DNA from: Oikopleura dioica
Taxonomy: Eukaryota; Chordata; Appendicularia; Copelata; Oikopleuridae
DNA: 64,000 nt
NCBI GenBank assembly: GCA_907165135.1
Contig: OU015567.1
Coordinates: 4,779,001 to 4,843,000 of the forward strand
Reading direction: 5' to 3'
Part shown: piece by piece, positions 31,376 to 40,681 of the stretch
Numbering within the stretch: the stretch's first letter is position 1
Layout: each line of letters opens with the position of its first letter
Notes under the pieces: model-generated
Databases searched by the model: none
What the model was told of the DNA's origin: nothing
What the model saw: only the letters and a program-made list of their open reading frames with translations
Program-made: the position numbers and the translations under genes

Positions 31376-32960
31376 ATGGGGCGAGTCAAGTGTAGATTAA
31401 AATGGGTCAAGAAATATCTAAAGAGGACTGGTCGATTACAAACGCTAGATGTTTTGAACAAAGATCTCAAAGAAAGGCATAAGAAAGGTTTGTTCAGATC
31501 GGTTTGGATTAACAGTGGGTTGCGCAGGTAGTGCACCCTTCGTGTGCACTTTTCTTTCTACGCTTGCTCAAAGTGATTGCGTGACTGGTGCACCCTTTAC
31601 CCGCTCTTTAGGGGTGCACTACCTGCGCAACCCACTGTACAAGTAGCAAACAATTGGTTTTAGGCGAAGGAGAGTCTTCGAAACCCAGCTTCAAGATTCC
31701 AAAGAACCCAGATAGAAAGATAAAAGAAGATCGTCAGGAGAAGAAGGATAGAAGTGACCGACATTTAATCAAAAATGAACAAAAAGGTGAGATAAGCGCT
31801 TTACTTTCTTCCGCCTATTTATCTTTAGATGATTGCAAGTCCGTGAAACTCAGTTTTACGATACAGAAAGCTCCAGAAAGAAAGAAAATCGAAATTGAGC
31901 CACCTAAACCAAAGAAAAAAGCGCAAGCAGCCGAAGAGAAGGAATCCAAAACTGTCACAATTCCTAGGCCTCGGACGTAAAAAATCATCACCATCAGCCG
32001 GTCGTCGTACGGTAACAAGAGTAGGCTCATTCGAAAGCTCTTGAACAGGGCTTTCTGTTGGGCTTATAAAAAAACTGGGCCCTGTCCTCCTTTTTCGAGA
32101 TATTTGATTTTGAAGGTAAGCTTCGAAAAATATTTTTCAAAATAACTCGTAACAGAAAAGGAGGGCCCAGTTTTTTTATCGGTCAAATAGAAAGCCCTTA
32201 TCAAGACCTTTCGAATGAGCTCTCTCATGTTCCCGTACGATGACCGGATGGTGAAAATCGTCTTTTTTACGTCCGAGGCCTAACAATTCCAAAAGAATTC
32301 AAGAAAATTGCAAAGAAATTCGGACTGCCAGAAGATCATCTTGAGTTTTTCTACGAGCACAGAGAGTCTTTTAACTGGGAAATCAAAAAAGAAGTCGTCG
32401 TTCATTGCACCGAGCCTGGTTGTAAACTTACTATTCAGGCTGCTAAAGGATGTCTTAATGACCACATGATCTCTGTTCACGACTATAGAGATATTTCGTG
32501 TGGTAAAACTGACTGCGCATTTGTTGCTTATTCTCAGAAGAATCTTAATCACCATCACAACGCTTTCCACGGGCATGGACGTACTCCTACAAAACGTGCA
32601 AATCACTCGTGTCCTTATTCTTCATGTAATAATTTTTTCGGGAACACTGGCGACCTAGCAAATCATGTAAACACGCACAAAAATATTGTTTTCTCTTGTG
32701 ATTTCTGTCCCTATCGAGCTGTTCAGTATAATAACTTGTCCTACCATCTGAAAAAGCACTTCAAGATAAAAGATTATAAATGTGAGATCTGTTCTAGCTC
32801 CTTTATAAGACGTGGTACTTTAGTCCGACATAAAATGACTGCTCATAATACTGAGGGCTTCGAATGCACATACTGCAATCTTTCATTCCCTACTCTTCGT
32901 AAATTATATGTGCACCGAAAAACATGTACAGAACGACTAAAGCACTCCAGACTTCTCTAA
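31376..32960 (+). CDS. C2H2 zinc-finger protein, coding exon interrupted by a MITE
   Basis: Exons 31376-31487, 31664-31786, 31829-31964 and 32291-32960 join, if the insertion at 31965-32290 is ignored, into one 346-residue frame. The N-terminus is basic and lysine-rich (MGRVKCRLKWVKKYLKRTGR). The C-terminal half has about five C2H2-like fingers, among them CDFCPYRAVQYNNLSYHLKKH and CEICSSSFIRRGTLVRHKMTAH. A DNA-binding regulator is the usual role. As it stands the third exon runs into the element and stops after PRPRT, losing every finger. The insertion is flanked by a perfect 8-bp duplication and has no splice-site-like ends. Confidence 0.75.
31513..31637. repeat. Palindromic element with CAGTGGG ends, in intron
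   Basis: CAGTGGGTTGCGCAGGTAGT (31513-31532) is the exact complement of the right end ACTACCTGCGCAACCCACTG (31618-31637), with further pairing inward. The whole 125-bp unit is nearly palindromic and lies in the first intron (31488-31663) of the zinc-finger gene. No 8-bp duplication was found. Confidence 0.8.
31965..32282. mobile_element. hAT-like MITE inserted in a coding exon
   Basis: Long terminal inverted repeats start TAGGCCTCGGACGTAAAAAA and end TTTTTTACGTCCGAGGCCTA, with matching sequence for about 90 bp inward. Perfect 8-bp target duplications ACAATTCC occupy 31957-31964 and 32283-32290. The element has no coding capacity. Removing it together with one duplication copy restores the zinc-finger reading frame exactly. 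Confidence 0.93.
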
Positions 32961-33021
32961 CTGACGATTTGTTAAACTCATCTTACTCACGAAATAATCC
33001 GTAACTTTTTTTTCAGAATAA

Positions 33022-33805
33022 ATGGGGTTCAAGGGTGAGAACCAGAAGGCAGTCGATGCTCGAGCTCGAAAAGCCGACGCAGCGGCTTCGAAAAAAGCCG
33101 CAGAAAACAAGGCTAAAGAAGACGCTGCTTGGGTCGATAATGATAAACATGTGAATAAAAAAATTAACAGAGCTGAAGATGCAGTGGCAAAGAGAGAAGC
33201 AGAACTTGCGAGAAAGAAGGAAAACCAGCAGCTTTATGAACAAGAGATGGCTGGTAGGGAAGTGCAATTTGTTACTGTGTCTAAATCTGAATTCTAGCGG
33301 CAGTTTCAAAGCCAAAGGGAAAGAAAAACCAAGGAGCGTCGACAAAAGTGAGCAGGGCACAAATAATCGCCGCCCAGAGAGCTGCTCTAGAAGCTCAAAC
33401 GAATAAACACAAAAAAGCTTCTTCAAAGATTGTTGTTCAAAGCGATGAATTAGTGGACAACATCAACCGCCTCGGTAATCGTTTTTGGATAATGATTGTT
33501 GAAATACTCTTTTAGAAATCGAGGGAGACGCTAGAAATGTCGAAGAAGCTATTGATGTTCTTACTGGCGACGGTAAGAAGGTCGATAAGCATCCAGAGAA
33601 GCGAATGAAAGCTGCTTTTAACGGTATGAGAGTCTATTATTTGCCATGTTTTTATACAGAAACTTCATTCTTGTCTTTAGATTTCGAGCAAAAACGATAT
33701 AGAGGCTTGAAAGAAGAGAACCCAACTTTAAAAAGATCTCAGCTGAAGGAACTTTTATGGAAAGAATGGCAAAAATCACCTGAAAATCCGATGAATCAAC
33801 TTTAA
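33022..33805 (+). CDS. ccdc124: CCDC124 ribosome-associated protein
   Basis: Exons 33022-33253, 33298-33474, 33516-33623 and 33681-33805 encode 213 residues. The charged N-terminus (FKGENQKAVDARARKADAAA), DDAYW-like WVDNDKHVNKK, VEEAIDVL and the C-terminal LKQENPTLKRSQLKELLWKE-type block with SPENPMNQ match CCDC124 (yeast Lso2). The N-terminal helix of that family lies in the mRNA channel of idle 80S ribosomes and aids recovery from hibernation. A strong acceptor-like GTAACTTTTTTTTCAG lies 5 nt before the ATG, only 62 bp after the previous stop. Confidence 0.9.
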
Positions 33806-33908
33806 TCTCAACATTTTTCCTAATTTTTTCCTCTCTTGTTCAAAGTATCTGTCTTGCAATCGCTAACTACTCAATTTTATAAAAGCCTGAATTTATTTCT
33901 GTTAGAAA

Positions 33909-36047
33909 ATGGATATCGGTAAAATTCTGGACTTTGCGCCAGATACTGAGTTACGCGGCGAAAATCCTTTCGAGCGGACGGAAATCGAGCGGCAAAAGAA
34001 GGCGTATGGAGAGCCTGACAGTAAAAAGAGCAAATTTGCTCTTCCTGCATACATGGGTAAGCTCAAAATGCAATCAAAGCAAAATTTCAATTATCTGTTT
34101 TTAGAATCCGTAAGCGACGGAGTACGATTAACAGAGGAAGAGCTCGAAGAGCGACGACAAGAACTCCTGGCAAAAGCGGAAATCGACAATGGCGAGCAGG
34201 AAGACATGGACGAAGCTGCTGTCCGAAAGCTTTTCCTCCTTTTCGACAAGAGAATGAAAAAGAACCAAGACCAGAGAATCAAATACGCGCAGAAACCTGA
34301 GAAATACATGAATGTAAGTTTCTCTTGAACGAATAATCTTGAATCGAATTCAGAGCGAAATGGATCTTTATGCTCATATACACGAGATAAAACAGCTTGC
34401 CACACAGCCCGAGTTGTATCCGCTTTTGGAACGAAGATATAAATAATGGACTTACTCTTGTTAATTTGATAACGCTCGCTTCTCACGAAAATACTGACAT
34501 CGCCGCCATGGGAAAGGCTTTCATTTTCAACCTAATTTCATATGAAAATATCCCAGTATAAAAGCCTTGAATAAGTGATTGAAACACTGTACGATCTGAT
34601 TGACCAGGAAGAAGAAGAACACGAAGAAATCGTAAAAGAGCTCTATCAAAAATACATGGAACAAGACGTACTCTCTGTCGCCGTCGGCACACTGAAAAGA
34701 ATGGACGAAACTAAAAATGAGGAACTTGAAGCTGCGTTCAAATGTATTGGATTAGTTGAATCGATTATTGATGGATCTGACGACCAGGATATTATCAGCA
34801 AAGTAGCGAATAGTGGAAGCTTTTTACTGTGGCTTCTTGAAAGGTTAGTTTTCAACTACAATTGCTTCTCTTTTATCAAACTTTCTTTTCAGAGTTCGAA
34901 GACGAACAATAAACATGGTAAAAGTCTACGCCGCAGAAATGCTCTCAATTTTGCTCCAAAACGAAGAGAACCAAAAAATCGTCGGTGAGAAGAAAGGAGT
35001 CGATATTCTGCTCAAGCAACTGGCATATTTCAAGAAACGAAATCCAAAAGGTCTGTCTTATCTTTTAGCCCTTAAAAATCTTACTTTTGGCGTAGGTCAG
35101 GAAGAAATTGAGCTGATGGAGAACCTGTTCAACTCTCTTTGTCTCGTTGTTCAATACGTTCCGAACAGGAAAAAGTTCCTTGAAGATGAAGGCCTTCATT
35201 TGATGAATTTAATGATCAGGTAGTGCTTATTTCCCGGGCCGTGGTGTTCATATTGCTTCAGAGAAAAGAAAATGAGCCGCAACTCCGCTTTGAAAGTCAT
35301 CAATCACGTGGTCAGCGGCTACGAAGGCCGCGACAACTCCATCAAATACATCGAAATTCTCGGACTCAAGACACTGTTCCCATTATTTATGAAAACTCCA
35401 AAGCGAAATAAGAAAACTGGTCATACCGAAAATGTAAGATTATTGAAACGTAGACCTGCTGAGAGACTTTCTCTAGGATCATGAAGAAGCGATCATATCA
35501 ATCATCGGAAATTTAATGAGAAATCTATCCGGATCCCTGAAGCGAAGATTGGTCGACAAATTTGTAGAACTCGATCATGCAAAATCTGAACGGTAGACCT
35601 TCCCATTCATTCTCCTCATTGATCTTGATTGTTTAGACTGCTAGAATTACACTTCAAATACGCTGAGAAAATGGAAGACGCCGAGGAAGAAGTCGAGCAA
35701 CAAGCAGCTATGCTCGCTCAAGAAGGAGTAGAAATGGATGAAGATATGGCATACGCGCTAAGGCTGGAAAAAGGACTCTTTACCCTCCAACAGGTAAAGG
35801 CTTTCTTTTTTCTTCCATGATCTCAACCGTTTGTTAGATTGATTACATCATCGTGGAACTCTACGGCTCTGGAATCGAGTCACTTCGTGAACGCATCATC
35901 TCTCATCTTTCCATGCGCAAGTCCTCATTGAAACAGATCCGGGAAGTCGTCAAAGACTACGCAGATAACCTCGGCGACGGAGAAAACGAAGAAGCCATCG
36001 AGCAAGAGCGCAATCGTTTGTTAGAACTGGCCATGGGACTTATGTAG
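33909..36047 (+). CDS. ctnnbl1: Beta-catenin-like protein 1 (spliceosome-associated)
   Basis: Ten exons (33909-34056, 34105-34313, 34354-34511, 34576-34843, 34893-35050, 35096-35219, 35262-35433, 35477-35592, 35637-35793, 35838-36047) encode about 572 residues, collinear with human CTNNBL1 (563). Clear blocks are LMENLFNSLC, LEDEGLHLMNLMIREKKMSR, ILGLKTLFPLFMKTP and LELHFKYAEKM. The armadillo-like repeats bind CDC5L/PRP19-complex components. The third intron (34512-34575) has GA-AG ends. Near 34420-34445 the frame slips by one base (LLERRYK then stop against NGLTLVNLITLASHENTD); dropping one base restores it and makes the length divisible by three. Confidence 0.92.
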
Positions 36048-36123
36048 AAGCAATTTTATTTTGATCACTGCCACCAAAAAAACTATTCACATGTTTTAAA
36101 ATTTCATTTTCGTTTCATTCAGA

Positions 36124-36562
36124 ATGAACAGAATCTTCAAGCTTGCCACTAGAATTCCAAGACGGCAATTTGCCTTTTCCGTCCCAAGAATGGGAGTTCA
36201 AATTGAAACGATAACTCCAGCGCCAGATGCGAGTGCGAAACCAACTGTAGGAAAGAGAGTCGCGGTTCATTACACAGGGACTTTGGAGGACGGCTCTGTC
36301 TTCGATTCTAGCAGAGATCGGGGCCAGGTAGCGGACTGTTTTCTCGCTCTTTCCTCATCAACATTTTCAGCCGTTTGTTTTCGCCCTTGGAGTCGGCCAA
36401 GTTATCAAGGGCTGGGATGAGGGAGTCGCTCAAATGGCCAAGGGACAGCGCGCCAATCTCATCTGCACTCCTGACTACGCTTACGGACCTCGAGGTTATC
36501 CACCAGTGATTCCTGCTAATGCTACGCTTACTTTTGACGTAGAGCTACTTGACTTTGAATAG
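36124..36562 (+). CDS. FKBP12-like peptidyl-prolyl isomerase with N-terminal leader
   Basis: Exons 36124-36327 and 36371-36562 encode 131 residues. From [10 protein letters not shown] on, the protein is FKBP12: [51 protein letters not shown] and the ending [10 protein letters not shown]. The rapamycin/FK506 pocket residues (the aspartate of FDSS, the tryptophan of GWDEG, the tyrosine of DYAYG) are all present. FKBP12 modulates ryanodine and IP3 receptors. An ATG 22 codons upstream adds [20 protein letters not shown], basic and without acids, which could target mitochondria; alternatively translation starts at the inner MGVQ. A paralogue lies at the left window edge. Confidence 0.93.
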
Positions 36563-37989
36563 ACTGTTTTTGACTGCCGAAATTTTATTTATTTCAATAA
36601 ATAACGATCATCTTGATACAACTAAAAATTCACATTGATGTTGATGATCGTAAAGATCATCATAATTTCTCGTCTAATTTAAAGCAAGCAAGTGTTTCAG
36701 CAGTTAGAACATCCTTGTTTGAAAAAACATCTTCGTACTTGAAGATGTGAACTCTCTATTCTATTCTCTTCTCTCGAGCGAAAAAACAGAAATTCCGGCA
36801 TTTTTGAGACAAAACGTCTCGATGCCAAGACTGCTTCAAAATAGCTTTGCTGTTTATCTGGCCCATCCCTCTTTTCACTAGAATAGTACCGCGAGACTCT
36901 AGACGCGCAAAGTGCCGAAACACGTGATAACAATTTGTTTTGACGTCAATCAATGTATAAATTTGATGAACAAACGATCATCCAGAGACAGATCATTTTT
37001 GATTGAGAGATTTTATTGAATATTCTCAGGTATGAAAAATAAGCTCTTGAACACTAGAAAAGTAGTTGAATCTTCCAAAGCCTTGAGCCTTAAATTCTGG
37101 TTATCAATATGTTCGGTGCCTAAAAACCGGATGAGAATTCGGGCATTCCAAATCGATCAATAAAACTACCGAAAAGAATCGATAAAAAATATTAAACAAA
37201 GCTGAAAAAAGTATCATGCGCGGAACGCATGAGCAGAGCAGGTAATTGGCGGCCAATTAATCGGTGCTGTGCAGAAGACAAGAAACTCAGATCACGCGTT
37301 TGAGGCCCTGCGCACCCCATTACATAAGGATCAGCAACTACCCAGATGATCCGAGATTGAGGCATTTTGGCGCTCGGCCTAAGAGAGCCTTTCAAGTAAA
37401 ATAAACTTTATATTTTTATTTAATACCAACGATAAAAAACGATTCAAGAGATCAAACTTTATCAACGAAAATCTATTTCAAGGTAAAAGCTTTTATATAG
37501 AAGAAAACTTCCCTATTTGACAATTAGAATAAGGGGTTCACTTTGGTAAAGTTGAAAGAAAAGAAGGTCAGAAAAAGCTTTTCGTAACCCTAACCCTATC
37601 CATTACAAGGTGGGCTCGGCAGCCTGTATTTTTCCTCGTGATCTTGGGTCGGCAAACCGTGCAAAAAACCTGAGTCAGGGGAAAGAACTCGCTTTACTTC
37701 CAACTCCCGACTCAGGTTTTCTGCACAGTTTGCCGACCCCAGATCACTAGAATAGAGAGAGGCAATGACCCCGTGTCTTGGAACGACTCAGTTCGCAAAT
37801 ATTGACCCTGACCTTTACTTCCGATGGATATCATCTATCTATCTGACCACTTTTCTCCTTGTCTAGAAAAAAATTTTCAAATCGACCTCATTTTCGGGTT
37901 CAAGAGCGATCCTTTTCGAAATTGAGGGATTAGCGGCTGGCTAGCCCAGGGCCAAATACAGGAGCAATTAGAAAATAATAATTTAGAGA
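36563..37989. other. Intergenic, 1.4 kb
   Basis: Holds the poly(A) signal AATAAA after the FKBP gene (about 36596), a short telomere-like TAACCCTAACCCTATCC at 37587-37603 and a CTGAGTCAG repeat copy. Open frames on the minus strand around 36700-36950 and 37190-37400 show no family features. Confidence 0.5.
37663..37735. repeat. CTGAGTCAG repeat, copy 5 (short hairpin)
   Basis: GTGCAAAAAACCTGAGTCAG and CGACTCAGGTTTTCTGCACA are inverted ends about 35 bp apart. The flanks also pair (GGTCGGCAAACC with TTTGCCGACC), extending the palindrome. No GCCGC interior is present. Confidence 0.7.
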
Positions 37990-40389
37990 ATGAAAAACTC
38001 CAGAATGGAAAGCCCAAGAAACAAAGAAGAGCAGATTCAAATTTTTGTCGAAGACGAAAAATTCTCGCTAAACAAGAATCACCTCAAAAAATCTTCGTCA
38101 TTTTTCAACGCCATGTTTTCCGGAAGATTCGCGGAGTCTACACAGAACTGTATTTATTTAAAAGGTAATCTTGGTCAAACACAAGTGATTAAAACCCTTC
38201 AGATCATATCACAAAAGAAGCGTTCCACATATTCGTCAATTATCTTTCATCGGGTCTTCTACCTCCGAAAATTCATGCTTCAACGATTCCAGAACTCTTC
38301 CTAGCCGCCCATTATCTCGACTGCCATGAGTTTATTGCAGCTCTTTATGACAAAATCAATGAGCTTGTTCAAAAATGCGCATCTTACAGGAACGGCTCTT
38401 GAAGAAATTTTCATGCATGGGCTAGTTTACTGACGTTCCTGACATTGCTGACATAGTCAGTACGAAAAAATGTCGAAAGGTCAAGGACGAACGGATTGCC
38501 CCTTCCCTCAATCATCCATTGACAATCATTTGTCATTTTTTTTATTTGTTAACAATCACGTTCCATAAAAACTTTCGTTACATTCCTGTTATGTAACCAA
38601 ATTTCTATTTAAAAATCATAATCGTAACCGTAAGTCGAGTTCAATGGTTCAGCTCACAGCCAAAAAACAGCCCAATTTTATTTTTGCTCGGAGAAGAAAT
38701 GATGCTAGATGATTTGACAAAGAGCGCTTTTGACGCGATGAAAAGAGATCCCGTCGCTGCTTCTACTGCCGAGGAGTTTCCGCAGCTGCCGATGGAGCTG
38801 ATGGAAGAACTGATCACGAAGAATTATGACTGCAAAGAAGTAGATATGCTCAAGGCTTGTCTGGTCTGGATTAAGGCCAATGGAATGTCACCGGTAGAAG
38901 CAGTTGATCTTTTAGGGCTCATTAGACCAGGTAAAGTTGTTTTCTTCCTTGATTTCACGATTTATTTTCCTTTTTCATCGCTGACTTTTCTTTTCTAGCG
39001 CTGATCTCCCGATCCGAGTGGGAAACCCTCGATCCCTCCGACGACTTCGCCGACTATCTTTTCGATCTTCGCGAAGAATTCGACTCCTACAACTCCAACC
39101 CTTCCGTCCAGCCACTCATCCAGAAGCCAAAGACTCGCCTCCGCTGTGAAGAAAGACTTTCTCTTCAAGTGGAAGGAATTGTCTGCCAAACACCGGTCAG
39201 AATGAGAAGAGAGCATTTGACAGATGCAATGTAAGTTTGACACTTTTGGCTACTTTCGATCATGCTCGGGCTGGATCATGTGGGCGTGATAAGCTCTGCC
39301 GCAGCTGTTTTAAATGACTGCAGATCTCAGACTAAGTCGTGTTTATGTGCCAATGATGAAATTTACCGCGGCTACTTTCGATTTGAACCTAACTTTCTTT
39401 AGGAGCGCCGCCGCGATGGACCGGGAGCACAGTCACCTGATCGACCCAGCCCATGTCGTTCTGGAATTTAACGAGTTTGTTTATGTTCTTGGGGAATATA
39501 GGTCAAATAAAAGGTAAGCATCAGATTGATTCAATGAAGAACATCAAGATAAAGAAAATTTTAAACAAAAACAAGGTTTTTATGAATATTTTTTCAGCTC
39601 ACAGCCAGTAAAAGTCTCAAAACGATTCGACCCTCGAACGGGAACCTGGTTCGAGATTGCCCCGATGAATCAATCACGCTCAAATTTTGCCGCTGTCGCC
39701 TGTGGCGAGTTCATCTACGTCTTCGGGGGCAAGCGAGGCTCGCACGGGCTCAGGGCGTGCGAACGCTATTGCCCGCGCACGAATACATGGAAGAACATTG
39801 CGCAACTGCCAACAGCTCTGTGGCAGCATGCTGCTGTTTCTGTCAATGGTATAACACAATTTATTTAACAAATGCCTTAATTATCCATTCAGGTTCGATT
39901 TTCATCTCCGGTGGGAGCACCAAAGCCCGTGGAGAAGTCAAACTCGATGCTTTCATAAAATACGATCCAAAAATGAACAAATTCACGAAAATGGCCGAAC
40001 TGATTTCAGAAAGAGTGGATCATACAATGGCAGTGATAGACAAGAATCAAATCGCAATTTTGGGAGGACGAGATCCGTCAGAAAACGCTTTTTTGCTCGA
40101 CCGTGGAGATTTATGATATCAAGGCGAATAGGTGGATGTTTTACTCGCAAGTCAAGTAAGTCCTCCCTCTTCAAACAAGAATTGAAACATTCTTAGACCA
40201 TTCGGCCCCCTTCTTGCTTCCTCCAAGCTCAACTACAGTATCGTCGACGACTCTTCGAACCAGAAACTCATCCACATCTGGGCTGTTGACTTCAAGAACT
40301 CCGGCGAAATCATCGAGTTCAACTTTTCCACCCGCCAATGGAGAATTCTTCCAGCCGAGAACGATGTCAGAGTGTTTGACATTTCTTAG
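37990..40389 (+). CDS. BTB-BACK-kelch protein (KLHL-like)
   Basis: Eight exons (37990-38164, 38203-38389, 38671-38930, 38999-39230, 39403-39513, 39598-39848, 39893-40155, 40197-40389) encode about 556 residues. The BTB domain (FSLNKNHLKKSSSFFNAMFS), a BACK domain (LPMELMEELI, DMLKACLVWIKAN) and kelch repeats (FAAVACGEFIYVFGGKRG, SIFISGGSTKARGEV, HTMAVIDKNQIAILGGRD) occur in KLHL order. Such proteins usually recruit substrates to CUL3 ubiquitin ligases. The second intron (38390-38670) has GA-AG ends. In the seventh exon the T6 run at 40089-40094 must lose one base for the last kelch repeat (STVEIYDIKANRWMFYS) to stay in frame; then the length is divisible by three. Confidence 0.85.
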
Positions 40390-40681
40390 TTTCAAAATGT
40401 TGACTTGACTACTGCTCAACCCTCCTGCCCAGTTTCAAATGTAGATTCATTCTTTTTTCACTCAATCCGCTTCAGGTGTCGATAAATGAAAATGAAACTT
40501 TCCGAAAAAGAGTTTGCAGTCAATGTTAAACTTATAATGAGCATGGTGAAATATTCGGAATAGTGCAGCGATGAAGAATCTATCGTTAACATTTAAAGTG
40601 AACTTTGCGAAGCTTCGATTGAATTTGAGGTAACCGATATCTTAAAAGCAAACTGTGCCGGAAGCAAGAAATAAGAAAAAA

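Larger units (their letters stand above)
18421..36562 (+). other. Probable polycistronic operon of ten genes
   Basis: Ten successive plus-strand genes have stop-to-start gaps of 239, 225, 158, 106, 38, 128, 62, 103 and 76 bp, in order. Nearly every start codon after the first is preceded within 1-17 nt by an acceptor-like sequence such as TTTTTATTTCAG (before SERP1), ATATTCAG, TCTCGATCAG, TTTTTTTTCAG (before CCDC124) or TTTCATTCAG (before FKBP). This is the arrangement of larvacean operons, in which downstream cistrons receive a spliced leader. Functions are mixed housekeeping (ER, mitochondrial ribosome, spliceosome, ribosome hibernation). Co-transcription is inferred, not seen. Confidence 0.65.

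Noticed and set aside
37587-37603. Interstitial telomere-like TAACCCTAACCCTATCC
   Set aside because: Only about two and a half TTAGGG-type units; too short to be more than chance.
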